A stretch of DNA of 40,244 nucleotides, taken from a bacterium. GTDB taxonomy: Bacteria; Pseudomonadota; Alphaproteobacteria; Sphingomonadales; Sphingomonadaceae. The stretch covers positions 1 through 40,244 of the forward strand of contig JAVBXL010000048.1 of NCBI GenBank assembly GCA_030824575.1, read 5' to 3'. Of this stretch, positions 6,902-14,755 are shown piece after piece; the stretch's first letter is position 1; each line of letters starts with the position of its first letter. Under the pieces are notes generated by a model. The model made no database searches, was not told where the DNA came from, and saw only the letters and a list, made by a program, of their open reading frames with translations. The translations under genes were made by a program, and so were the position numbers.

Positions 6902-8590
6902 ATGCGTAGCTCCATCGCGGCGATCGCCGCCGTCCTTGCCCTGTCGGCCTGCACGACTGACGGCGCCGACACCCCGCCCGCCGCGGCATCCGCCACGCCG
7001 CCCGCCACTGCTGCCGCAGAACCGTCGATCGATACGATGAAGCGGCTGGTGCAGGAGCTGTCCTCTGACGCCTATGAGGGCCGCGCGCCCGGATCGCCCG
7101 GCGAGGAGAAGACGCTGGCGCTACTCGCCGCCGAATTCGGCAAGCTTGGCCTGCAACCCGGCAACAAGGGCAGCTGGTTCCAGGACGTGCCGCTGGTCGA
7201 GATCAATGCAAAGAACGTCTCGCCGCTCAGCTTCACCGGGGGCAAGAGCGCCGTCACCGCCGCCTATGGCCCCGAAATGGTGATCGGCACCTATCGCACG
7301 ACCCAGCCCAGAATCGCGATCAAGGACAGCCCGGTGGTGTTCGTGGGCTATGGCATCAACGCGCCCGAAAAGGGGTGGAACGACTATGCCGGCCTGGATG
7401 TGAAGGGCAAGACGGTGGTCATCCTGGTCAACGATCCCGATTATGAAACGCCGGGGCTGACCGGCCCCTTCAATGGCCGGGCGATGACCTATTATGGCCG
7501 CTGGACGTACAAATATGAGGAAGCGGCGCGACAGGGCGCGGCCGCGGCGATCATCGTGCATGATACGGTGCCTGCCGCCTATGGCTGGAACGTCGTGCAA
7601 TCAAGCTGGACCGGGGCTCAGCATGTCGCCGACAGCGCCAACGGCAATGCCGACCAAGCCCAAGCGATCGGCTGGATTCAGAAGGACAAGGCCGCCGCGC
7701 TGTTCGCCAACGCCGGCCTGAACCTGGACGCGCAGATGGCCGCGGCGAAGAAGCCAGGCTTCAAGGCCGTGCCGCTGACGGGCGTGAAGGCCAACGTCTC
7801 TTTCGACAACGACCTGCGCAAACATATGTCGAAAAATGTCGTGGCGCTGCTACCCGGCAAGACGCGGCCGGATGAATATGTCCTCTACAGCGCCCATTGG
7901 GATCACCTCGGCCTTTGCCAGGCCGCGCCGGACGGTGACGACATCTGCAACGGCGCGGTCGATAACGCGACCGGCACGGCGGCGCTGATCGCGCTGGCGC
8001 AAGCCAATGTGCAGGCCGGGCCGACCGACCGCAGCCAGGTGTTCCTGGCGGTGACGGCCGAGGAATCGGGGCTGCTGGGATCAGCCTATTATGGCAACAA
8101 CCCCGTCTTCCCCTTCGCCAAGACGGTGGGCGGCGTGAACATGGACGCCCTGTCCGTCGCGGGTCTGGCCAAGAATGTCGTGGTGATCGGCAAGGGGAAG
8201 TCGCAGCTTGACGCTTATCTGGACCGGGCGCTGACGGCGCAGGGCCGGGTATCGACGCTGGAACCCACCCCCGAAAAGGGCTTCTATTATCGTTCGGATC
8301 ATTTCAGCTTCGCCAAGCATGGCGTGCCGATGCTCTATTTCGAAGGCGGCGAGGATCTGGTGAAGGGCGGCACCGCGGCAGGACTGGCCGCGGCGGAGGA
8401 TTATACCACCAACCGCTATCATGGTCCCAAGGACGAATATGACGCCAGTTGGGACTGGACCGGCGTGCAGGCCGACCTGAAACTCTATTACAGCGTCGGC
8501 CGCGATCTGGCGACCACGACCGACTGGCCCAACTGGGTGGACGGCGACGAATTCCGCGCCATCCGGGACAAGGACCGGGCTGGGATGTAG
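6902..8590 (+). CDS. M28-family metallopeptidase lipoprotein
   Basis: The product is 562 residues from MRSSIAAIAAVLALSAC; an upstream in-frame ATG at 6842 would bury the signal peptide. LSAC is a lipobox, so the protein is probably lipid-anchored, followed by an Ala/Pro/Thr-rich linker. A PA-type insert around residues 140-260 precedes the di-zinc catalytic core. Predicted ligands are His332 and Asp334 (AHWDHLG), Asp354 (AVDNATG), Glu387/Glu388 (TAEESG), Asp415 (NMDAL) and His467 (RSDHFSF). It is an aminopeptidase-type hydrolase acting in the periplasm or outer membrane; the substrate is not determined. It is divergent from the S9 remnant. Confidence 0.92.
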   Translation: MRSSIAAIAAVLALSACTTDGADTPPAAASATPPATAAAEPSIDTMKRLVQELSSDAYEGRAPGSPGEEKTLALLAAEFGKLGLQPGNKGSWFQDVPLVEINAKNVSPLSFTGGKSAVTAAYGPEMVIGTYRTTQPRIAIKDSPVVFVGYGINAPEKGWNDYAGLDVKGKTVVILVNDPDYETPGLTGPFNGRAMTYYGRWTYKYEEAARQGAAAAIIVHDTVPAAYGWNVVQSSWTGAQHVADSANGNADQAQAIGWIQKDKAAALFANAGLNLDAQMAAAKKPGFKAVPLTGVKANVSFDNDLRKHMSKNVVALLPGKTRPDEYVLYSAHWDHLGLCQAAPDGDDICNGAVDNATGTAALIALAQANVQAGPTDRSQVFLAVTAEESGLLGSAYYGNNPVFPFAKTVGGVNMDALSVAGLAKNVVVIGKGKSQLDAYLDRALTAQGRVSTLEPTPEKGFYYRSDHFSFAKHGVPMLYFEGGEDLVKGGTAAGLAAAEDYTTNRYHGPKDEYDASWDWTGVQADLKLYYSVGRDLATTTDWPNWVDGDEFRAIRDKDRAGM

Positions 8591-8605
8591 TCAGGCGACA
8601 GACCT

Positions 8606-8678
8606 CCGTTCGCTTCGAGCGTAGTCGAGAATCGGACACGCGGCGCCAGCGTTTCTCGACTACGCTCGAAACGAACGG
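8606..8678. repeat. REPIN-like inverted repeat (element E)
   Basis: The left arm 8606-8631 (CCGTTCGCTTCGAGCGTAGT...) and inverted right arm 8653-8678 match at 25 of 26 positions around a 21-bp centre. It sits between two convergent genes. With elements B and G it forms the TTCGAGC subfamily of the CCGTTCG repeats. Confidence 0.85.
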
Positions 8679-8690
8679 CAATTTTGTGTG

Positions 8691-9143
8691 TCACTCCCCG
8701 GCCGGCGTATAGGTCCAGTTCTGCGCCTGACTGCCATCCATCCTGGCGGTTTCGGCCATCAGCAACCGTCCCTCCCGCCAGTAACGGATGCGTTGGGGAT
8801 AATCATGGTTGGGGTTGGCGAAGCTGATGTCCCGAACCCCTTCCGCGACGACGGGGAAGATGGTTGCGGGGCCACCTTCGGGCGCGGCATGGAGGGTCAG
8901 CGATCCGTCAGCCGAGCGCACGATGCGCATCACCTCCCACGACCGCAGCGTTTCTCCGCGCCCTGTTCGCCCGACGCCGATCATCGTGCCGCCGCGCGGC
9001 AGCGTCCACACCTCCTCGGTCCAGCGATCGTCGCGCTTCTGCAACCATTCCCCGGTCAGCCAGTCAGGCAACTCACCCGCATTACTAATGACAGGCAGCG
9101 CCAGCAGCAGCGCCGCAGCAAGGATCGAAACTTGTCTCTTCAT
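8691..9143 (-). CDS. DUF6265-like secreted protein
   Basis: The product is 150 residues from MKRQVSILAAALLLALPVISNA, a clear signal peptide; the longer frame upstream overlaps the divergent agmatine deiminase. The mature part begins LPDWLTGEWLQ and carries the pattern EEVWTLPRGGTMIGVGRT, FANPNHDYPQRIRYWREG typical of the DUF6265 family (lipocalin-like, function unknown). It probably acts in the periplasm. Its upstream region is shared with the divergent agmatine deiminase gene. Confidence 0.75.
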   Translation of the reverse strand: MKRQVSILAAALLLALPVISNAGELPDWLTGEWLQKRDDRWTEEVWTLPRGGTMIGVGRTGRGETLRSWEVMRIVRSADGSLTLHAAPEGGPATIFPVVAEGVRDISFANPNHDYPQRIRYWREGRLLMAETARMDGSQAQNWTYTPAGE

Positions 9144-9242
9144 GGCCTTCGCCCTCTGTCCACACGCCATCCGGCACGCTATGGAGCGCGCGCACCCCCC
9201 CGCTATCACGGATCGGCACCCTGCCGAGCAAGGATAAAAGCC

Positions 9243-10229
9243 ATGACTTTCCGTATGCCCGCCGAATGGGCGCCGCACGACTGGACCTGGATCGGCTTTC
9301 CGACCAACCCCGCAGAATGGCCCGGCGCGTTCGAGGAAGCGCGCGAACAGATCGCCGCCTTCGCCAGCGCCGTCCATGCCGACGGCAGGGGTGAGGAGGT
9401 GCGGCTGGTCGTCGCCAATGAAGCCGATGCGCTCGCCGCCCGCGCTCTGGTCGCATCAGGTGTCTCGATCGTTGTTCAGCATCTGGGCGACGTCTGGCTG
9501 CGCGACACCGCGCCGATCGCGGTGCTGAATGGCGCGGGTGGCCGGGCCTTGGTCGATTTCGGCTTCAACGGCTGGGGCGGCAAGTACCAGATGCCAGGCG
9601 ACGAGGATATCGGCGCGCGGCTGGCCGCGACCACCGATATGCCGGTATCGACCCAGCATTGGGTATTCGAAGGCGGCGCGATCGACACCGACGGGACCGG
9701 CCTGTTCGTGACGACCGAACAATGCCTGCTCAATCCCAATCGCAACCCTGACCTGGACCGCGGCAAGGTCGAAACGCTGCTGGCGGGCAGCCTGGGCCTG
9801 TCCGACATGCTGTGGCTGGGCGACGGCCTGCTGAACGACCATACCGACGGCCATGTCGACAATCTCGCCCGCTTCGTCGCGCCCGGCCTGCTGGCGTTGC
9901 CGATCGCGACGACGGACGACGATCCCAACACCGCTATTTACGCCGACGCCCGTGCGCGGGCGAAGGCGCACGGCGTGGACGTCACGGACATCCCCTCTCC
10001 TGGTCTAGTACTGGTGGATGGGGAGGCGATCCCGGCCAGCTACATGAACTTCTATGTCGGCAACGCCGCCGTCATCGTGCCCCTCTATGGCCAGCCCAAC
10101 GATCAGGCCGCGCTCGACGCCTTCCGCCCCTTCTTTCCGGGCCGGGATATTGTCGGGCTGCGGAGCGACGCCATATTGTCGGGCGGCGGCAGCTTCCATT
10201 GTTGCAGCCAGCAGATGCCATCCGTCTGA
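9243..10229 (+). CDS. aguA: agmatine deiminase
   Basis: The product is 328 residues from MTFRMPAEWAPHDWTWIGFP, matching the family N-terminus; the longer open frame upstream is not conserved. Agmatine deiminase hydrolyses agmatine to N-carbamoylputrescine and ammonia. The guanidino-modifying fold signatures are present: DVWLRDTAPI, WVFEGGAIDTDG, TTEQCLLNPNRN, HTDGHVDNLARFV, and the C-terminal GGGSFHC with catalytic Cys320 (followed by Cys321). The next enzyme of the pathway starts 17 bp after the stop codon, so the pair makes putrescine from arginine-derived agmatine. Confidence 0.93.
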   Translation: MTFRMPAEWAPHDWTWIGFPTNPAEWPGAFEEAREQIAAFASAVHADGRGEEVRLVVANEADALAARALVASGVSIVVQHLGDVWLRDTAPIAVLNGAGGRALVDFGFNGWGGKYQMPGDEDIGARLAATTDMPVSTQHWVFEGGAIDTDGTGLFVTTEQCLLNPNRNPDLDRGKVETLLAGSLGLSDMLWLGDGLLNDHTDGHVDNLARFVAPGLLALPIATTDDDPNTAIYADARARAKAHGVDVTDIPSPGLVLVDGEAIPASYMNFYVGNAAVIVPLYGQPNDQAALDAFRPFFPGRDIVGLRSDAILSGGGSFHCCSQQMPSV

Positions 10230-10246
10230 TAGGTTCAGGGACAGAC

Positions 10247-11095
10247 ATGACCAAAGTAACCGTAGCCGCGCTTCAGCTCAGCTTTTCCGACGATATGGGC
10301 GAGAATATCGCCAAGGTCGCGGACCATGTGCGCAAGGCCGCCAGCCGCGGCGCGAAGATCATCCTGCCGCCTGAATTGTTCGAGGGGCCGTATTTCTGCC
10401 GCGTCGAGGACGAGGCCCTGTTCGCCAACGCCCAGCCGACCGATACGCATCCAGCTGTGCAGGAAATGCGCAAGCTGGCCAAGGAACTGGGCGTCTATAT
10501 CCCGACCAGCTTTTTCGAGCGCGACGGCCATCATCATTACAACTCGCTCGCCATGATCGATGACGCGGGCGAGATCATGGGCGTCTATCGCAAGAGCCAC
10601 ATTCCCGACGGGCCGGGCTATGAGGAAAAATATTATTTCCGCCCCGGCAATAGCGGATTCAAGGTGTGGCCGACCAAATATGGCACCATCGGCGTGGGCA
10701 TCTGCTGGGACCAATGGTATCCCGAAACGGCGCGCTGCATGGCGTTGATGGGGGCGGAAATGCTGTTCTATCCCACCGCGATCGGCTCCGAACCTTATGA
10801 TACGGAACTGGACACCAGCCGCATGTGGCGGCGGGCGATGATCGGCCATGCGGTCAGCAACTGCATGCCGGTGATCGCCGCCAACCGCATCGGCGACGAG
10901 GACGGCCAGCTTTTCTACGGCCACAGCTTCATCACCGACGAATGGGGCGATTTCGCCGCCGAAGCGGACGCGAAAGACCAGGGCGCGCTGGTCGCCACGC
11001 TGGACCTGGCCAAAGCGCGCACCCATCGCGCGGGCATGGGCTTCTTCCGCGATCGCCGACCCGACCTTTACGGTCGGATCGCCCAGGATATCTGA
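10247..11095 (+). CDS. aguB: N-carbamoylputrescine amidase
   Basis: The product is 282 residues from MTKVTVAALQLSFSDD. It belongs to the nitrilase superfamily, with the catalytic triad Glu43 (LPPELFEGPYF), Lys116 (YRKSHIPDGPGYEEKYYF) and Cys153 (GICWDQWYPE). The DGPGYEEKYYF and GSEP segments fit N-carbamoylputrescine amidases, which release putrescine, CO2 and ammonia. It directly follows agmatine deiminase and its stop codon abuts the start of the next small gene, so three or four genes are translated in series. Confidence 0.93.
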   Translation: MTKVTVAALQLSFSDDMGENIAKVADHVRKAASRGAKIILPPELFEGPYFCRVEDEALFANAQPTDTHPAVQEMRKLAKELGVYIPTSFFERDGHHHYNSLAMIDDAGEIMGVYRKSHIPDGPGYEEKYYFRPGNSGFKVWPTKYGTIGVGICWDQWYPETARCMALMGAEMLFYPTAIGSEPYDTELDTSRMWRRAMIGHAVSNCMPVIAANRIGDEDGQLFYGHSFITDEWGDFAAEADAKDQGALVATLDLAKARTHRAGMGFFRDRRPDLYGRIAQDI

Positions 11096-11326
11096 ATGGA
11101 CGCGACTGATAGCGAAGACGCGACCGATCAGTCCGCCGACCTCAGCCGTCCGCAAAAGCGGTTGCTGAAGCGGCTGTATAACGGACGCACCATCCCCGTC
11201 ATGGCGGACGATCGCCCCTTCCTGACCTATAAGGACGCCCTGCGCTATCTGCTGTCGCTGCCGATCGACGCGCGCGAGGCCAGCTATGCGCAGATGAAGG
11301 CGCAGGCCAAGGACGCGGTTCGATAG
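11096..11326 (+). CDS. small conserved-looking protein of unknown function
   Basis: The product is 76 residues and I do not recognise it. The ATG abuts the aguB stop (TGAATG), which implies translational coupling. The N-terminus is acidic (MDATDSEDATDQ). Then comes a basic helix (PQKRLLKRLYNG) and a C-terminal Ala/Lys-rich helix (EASYAQMKAQAKDA). There is no signal peptide or membrane segment. Its stop codon TAG overlaps an ATA that lies in the folK frame. Confidence 0.65.
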   Translation: MDATDSEDATDQSADLSRPQKRLLKRLYNGRTIPVMADDRPFLTYKDALRYLLSLPIDAREASYAQMKAQAKDAVR

Positions 11327-11814
11327 GCCCCCCCCATCTCTATGCGCTGGCGCTGGGGTCGAACCGGCCGCTGTCCGCGCTGCGCACGCCCGCGCGGCTG
11401 CTGACGGAGGCCATAGCTATGATCGCCGAACAGGCGCGGGTGTTGCGCCCTTCGCCCACGCTCTCTACCCCACCGCTCGGTCCCTCGGCGCGCCGGTTCG
11501 CCAATGGCGCGATCCTCGTCGAAAGCCCGCTGTCACCGCCCGCGATGCTGGCCTTTCTTCAGGGCATCGAGAACCGGCTGGGCCGCCGCCGCTATCGCCG
11601 CTGGGGGGCGCGCAGCGTCGATATCGACATCATCCTGTGGTCGGGCGGCCCGTGGCGCAGCCGGACGCTGACCATTCCCCATGCCGCCTATCGCAGCCGC
11701 AGCTTCGTGCTGAAGCCGCTGCTGGCGGTCGCCCCCGATTGGCGCGACCCGCATCTCGCGATCACCGTCCGCCATCTGCATGCGCGGTTACAAAAAGCCG
11801 CCCCAAAGAGTTGA
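11323..11814 (+). CDS. folK: 2-amino-4-hydroxy-6-hydroxymethyldihydropteridine pyrophosphokinase, no canonical start codon
   Basis: HPPK transfers pyrophosphate from ATP to 6-hydroxymethyl-dihydropterin in folate synthesis. The family core is complete: LYALALGSNRPL (first strand, residues just after the start), RRRYRRWGARSVDIDIILW (the RxxRWGxRxxDxDxxxx signature with the Mg-binding DID), and LTIPHAAYRSRSFVLKPL. The first ATG in frame is at 11419, which would remove the essential ALGSN strand. No ATG, GTG or TTG occurs in frame back to the TAA at 11230. The start drawn here is an ATA overlapping the previous stop as ATAG. A CTG at 11347 or coupling by frameshift from the preceding gene is possible. 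Identity is firm, the 5' end is not. Confidence 0.8.
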   Translation: MGPPHLYALALGSNRPLSALRTPARLLTEAIAMIAEQARVLRPSPTLSTPPLGPSARRFANGAILVESPLSPPAMLAFLQGIENRLGRRRYRRWGARSVDIDIILWSGGPWRSRTLTIPHAAYRSRSFVLKPLLAVAPDWRDPHLAITVRHLHARLQKAAPKS

Positions 11815-11856
11815 CCATCCGCCCCGCCGCCTTTAGGGCAACCTCCACCGCTTCGG

Positions 11857-11932
11857 GGGTCCATAGCTCAGTCGGTAGAGCAACTGACTTTTAATCAGTA
11901 GGTCGCTGGTTCGAACCCAGCTGGACTCACCA
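11857..11932 (+). tRNA. tRNA-Lys (anticodon TTT)
   Basis: A complete 76-nt cloverleaf with encoded CCA. The acceptor stem is GGGTCCA/TGGACTC (one G-U). The D arm is GCTCAGTCGGTAGAGC. The anticodon stem-loop has TTT at 11890-11892. The T arm is GCTGG TTCGAAC CCAGC. Confidence 0.97.
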
Positions 11933-11936
11933 TTCG

Positions 11937-11959
11937 AACCCTTGTTGATCGAGGGTTTT
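11937..11959 (+). terminator. tRNA-Lys terminator
   Basis: Stem AACCCT / AGGGTT (11937-11942 and 11952-11957) with a 9-nt loop runs into TTTT, immediately after the tRNA CCA end. Confidence 0.7.
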
Positions 11960-12001
11960 CCTGATGAAAGAATCGCCCATTTCGAAAGCTGTTCCTATAA
12001 A

Positions 12002-12018
12002 TTCAACTTTAGGTTGAA
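12002..12018. other. small inverted repeat in AT-rich leader
   Basis: TTCAAC-tttag-GTTGAA lies in the AT-rich stretch between tRNA-Lys and the DUF3800 gene. It could be a binding site or part of the junction of an inserted segment; nothing else supports a specific role. Confidence 0.3.
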
Positions 12019-12115
12019 ATTAAGATTACGGGATCATATGTCAGAACCGCAGTTGGGAGGTCCGCCGTAGCGCACCGTCGAAGCCTTGCGCTTCGCCCGG
12101 CTGCCTTTCGCAGTT

Positions 12116-12853
12116 ATGCATCTCCTATATTTAGATGATTCTGGGTCCGTTAAAAATGCGGCCGACCGCCATATAATTTTGGCGGGCTTTTCTGTCGCCG
12201 AAATGGGCATTCATTGGTTAAGTAACCGCTTGGATGGCCTCGCTGAGCGCCTGTGGCCAGATAATCCATCTTCGTTAGAATTTCATGGCACAGAAATGCA
12301 CAACGGCAAGAAGCAGTGGCGCGGCATCGGCAAACAGGACCGGATTGACGCATACCACGAAGCTTTAGGCTATCTGACGCAAAGCAGGCACTCTAGGTTG
12401 TTTTGCGCCTCTGTGCATAGGAGGGCTGCTGGGATAGATGATCCCATGGAACTAGCTTTTGAACATGTGGCTAGCCGGTTCGATCGCATGTTGGGTCGGT
12501 TTCACAAAGGCGGCAACACCCAACGAGGCCTCATCGTATTGGATGAATCGGCCTACGAAACATCGTTGCAAGCTTTAGCGACGCAATTTAGAAATCACGG
12601 TCACCGATGGGGTCAATTACATAATATTGCCGAAGTACCACTTTTTGTAAATTCCAAAGCAACCCGTATGATCCAATATGCGGATCTCGTTGCTCATGCA
12701 TCACGCCGCTATTTTGAGCTTGGAGATCCAACCTATTTTGATCCCATACGCACATCCTTCGATAGCGTTGGTGGCCAAATCCACGGGTTGATACACCGCG
12801 TTCCAGGCGGCGAACGCTGCGATTGTTTCTCATGCGTTAATTGGCGCGCTTGA
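12116..12853 (+). CDS. DUF3800 domain protein
   Basis: The product is 245 residues from MHLLYLDDSGS; a TTG ten codons earlier (12086) is possible. The DUF3800 pattern is visible: N-terminal YLDDSG (acidic pair), LEFHGTEMHNG, LIVLDESAYE and C-terminal IQYADLVAHASRRYFE. The conserved acidic and His positions suggest a metal-dependent nuclease-like fold, though no activity is established from sequence alone. The C-terminus ends with two close cysteines (CDCFSC). Codons are clearly more AT-rich than in neighbouring genes. It lies alone between tRNA-Lys and the glycogen operon, which suggests recent acquisition. Confidence 0.8.
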   Translation: MHLLYLDDSGSVKNAADRHIILAGFSVAEMGIHWLSNRLDGLAERLWPDNPSSLEFHGTEMHNGKKQWRGIGKQDRIDAYHEALGYLTQSRHSRLFCASVHRRAAGIDDPMELAFEHVASRFDRMLGRFHKGGNTQRGLIVLDESAYETSLQALATQFRNHGHRWGQLHNIAEVPLFVNSKATRMIQYADLVAHASRRYFELGDPTYFDPIRTSFDSVGGQIHGLIHRVPGGERCDCFSCVNWRA

Positions 12854-12883
12854 TGGCGCTGCGGCTGCGGCGGCCGGACCTGT

Positions 12884-14755
12884 TCAGCGTGCCGGTCGCC
12901 TGATCGCCACGGCGCGTGCCGCCACTTCGACGGCATCGTCCGCCACATGGAAGCGGCAGGGTTCCCTATCGCCATTGATGCAGATCGCGACCCCGCTCGC
13001 GCGGTAGCGCATCGTCAGGCGGCGGCGGGACGGGTCTTCCCACTGGCCCACGGTCAGCGCCCGTCCATCCTCGTCCAGCCATTCCACGTCGGCGTCGGAC
13101 AATAGCGTCACGCCGCGCAGATCGGGCGTGTCCGCCCGCAGCCTAGCCAGTGCGAAACTATGCGCCTCCAGATCGCGATCCCGCCCGTCCCAATCGATCC
13201 AGCCGATCGCATTATCCTGCGCATAGGCATTGTTGTTGCCCTGCTGGGTTCGGCCGAACTCGTCGCCAGCGGTCAGCATGATCGCGCCGCGCGATGCGAA
13301 GAGAGTGGCAAGCAACGCCTTGATATCGCCGACCCGCGCGGCCTCAATCGCCGGATCATCGCTCGTCCCCTCGACGCCATTGTTCCAGCTGAAATTTTCG
13401 CCATGACCATCGCGATTCTGTTCGCCATTGGCATCATTGTGCCGCTGTTCGTAAGCGGTCAGGTCGGCCAGAGTGAAGCCGTCATGGGCGGCCAGGAAAT
13501 TAACGCTGCGGGTCATGCCGCCGCCGAAAATATCCGATGAACCGGCCAGCCGCGTAGCCAACGCGCCCAGCGTTCCCGCATCGCCGCGCCAGAAGCGGCG
13601 CATGTCGTCACGATAGCGGTCGTTCCATTCCAGCCACCCCTCGCCGAAATTGCCCAGTTGATAGCCGCCCGGACCGATGTCCCACGGCTCGGCGATCAGG
13701 ATGCGGTCTGCCAGCAGCGGATCGGCGCGCATCTCCTGCAACAATGGCGCATGGGGATCGAAGCCGTCCGCCATCCGCCCCAGCGCCGGGCCAAGGTCGA
13801 AGCGGAAGCCATCCACCCCCGCCTGTGCCACGAAATAGCGCAGCGAATCGAGGATCAGGCGGCGCGTGACCGGCGCGTTGCAGGCGATACTGTTGCCGGT
13901 GCCGGTATCGTTGATCAGCCGCCCGTCGGCTCCGTGGCGGAAATAGCCGCGCGCATCCAGCCCGCGCAGCGACAGGGTCGGCCCCTGCGCGTCGCTTTCG
14001 CCGTCATGATTGTAAACCATGTCGAGGATCACGCCGATGCCTGCCTGATGCAGCGCCGCCACCATCGCGCGCAATTCCGCCATGCCGCCAGGCGCCAGCC
14101 GCGGGTCGAGCGCGAAATAGCTGACCGGATTATAGCCCCAGGCGTTGGTGAGGCCCAGCGGCCCCAAATGCCGCTCGTCGATCCAGGCGTTGATCGGCAT
14201 CAGCTCGATCGCCGACACATGCAGGCTTTGCAGTTGCGCGATCACCGCCGGATGGGCGAGCGCGGCGATGGTGCCGCGCTGCGCTTGCGGGACGTCAGGA
14301 TGCAGCATGGTGAAGCCGCGCACCTGCACTTCGTAGATCAGCCCGCCCGGCGCGAAGCGGGGCGGTTCAGGTGGCAACGGTTCGACGACCGCCGCAACGA
14401 CGCCCTTGGGCATCAGCGCCGCGGTGTCGCGCCTCTGCCCACGCGGCGCGCCCAGCGCCGGATCATAGTGGAACGCCCGGTCGATCGCAGGCGCATAGGG
14501 ATCGAGCAGCAGCTTGTCAGGGTCGAACCACAGGCCCGCGTCCGGATCATAGGGGCCATCGGCGCGCAGGCCGTAGCGCGCGCCCGCGCCGACGCCCGCT
14601 GCCTCGACATGCCAGCAGCCGTCCGCATCGCGCAGCATCGGCAGGCGGGTTTCGCGATCTTCGCTGTCGAACAGGCAAAGCCATAATTGGCTCGCATCGG
14701 GGGACCAGACGCAAAAGCGCGTGCCGCTTGGCCCCACCAGCACGCCCGGCTTCAA
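12884..14755 (-). CDS. glgX: glycogen debranching enzyme GlgX
   Basis: The product is 623 residues, a GH13 enzyme that removes alpha-1,6 branches from phosphorylase-limited glycogen. An N-terminal CBM48-type domain (FCVWSPDASQLWLCLFD) is followed by the TIM barrel. Catalytic residues are Asp320 (GFRFDLG), Glu356 (LIAEPWD) and Asp425 (AHDGF). GlgX-type features include DMVYNHDGE and GNFGEGWLEWNDRYRDD. It starts with TTG that overlaps the glgA stop codon (TTGA), so it depends on coupled translation. It is the last gene of the operon and no obvious terminator follows in the 30 bp before the DUF3800 gene. Confidence 0.95.
   Translation of the reverse strand: MKPGVLVGPSGTRFCVWSPDASQLWLCLFDSEDRETRLPMLRDADGCWHVEAAGVGAGARYGLRADGPYDPDAGLWFDPDKLLLDPYAPAIDRAFHYDPALGAPRGQRRDTAALMPKGVVAAVVEPLPPEPPRFAPGGLIYEVQVRGFTMLHPDVPQAQRGTIAALAHPAVIAQLQSLHVSAIELMPINAWIDERHLGPLGLTNAWGYNPVSYFALDPRLAPGGMAELRAMVAALHQAGIGVILDMVYNHDGESDAQGPTLSLRGLDARGYFRHGADGRLINDTGTGNSIACNAPVTRRLILDSLRYFVAQAGVDGFRFDLGPALGRMADGFDPHAPLLQEMRADPLLADRILIAEPWDIGPGGYQLGNFGEGWLEWNDRYRDDMRRFWRGDAGTLGALATRLAGSSDIFGGGMTRSVNFLAAHDGFTLADLTAYEQRHNDANGEQNRDGHGENFSWNNGVEGTSDDPAIEAARVGDIKALLATLFASRGAIMLTAGDEFGRTQQGNNNAYAQDNAIGWIDWDGRDRDLEAHSFALARLRADTPDLRGVTLLSDADVEWLDEDGRALTVGQWEDPSRRRLTMRYRASGVAICINGDREPCRFHVADDAVEVAARAVAIRRPAR

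Noticed and set aside
11857..12853. Attachment-site duplication of the tRNA-Lys 3' end flanking the DUF3800 gene
   Set aside because: No second copy of the tRNA 3' sequence was found after the gene, and no integrase is present.
12853..12903. 16-codon frame starting in the DUF3800 stop (TGATG)
   Set aside because: Too short to support as a gene; it could be the leftover tail of an interrupted gene but has no recognisable match.
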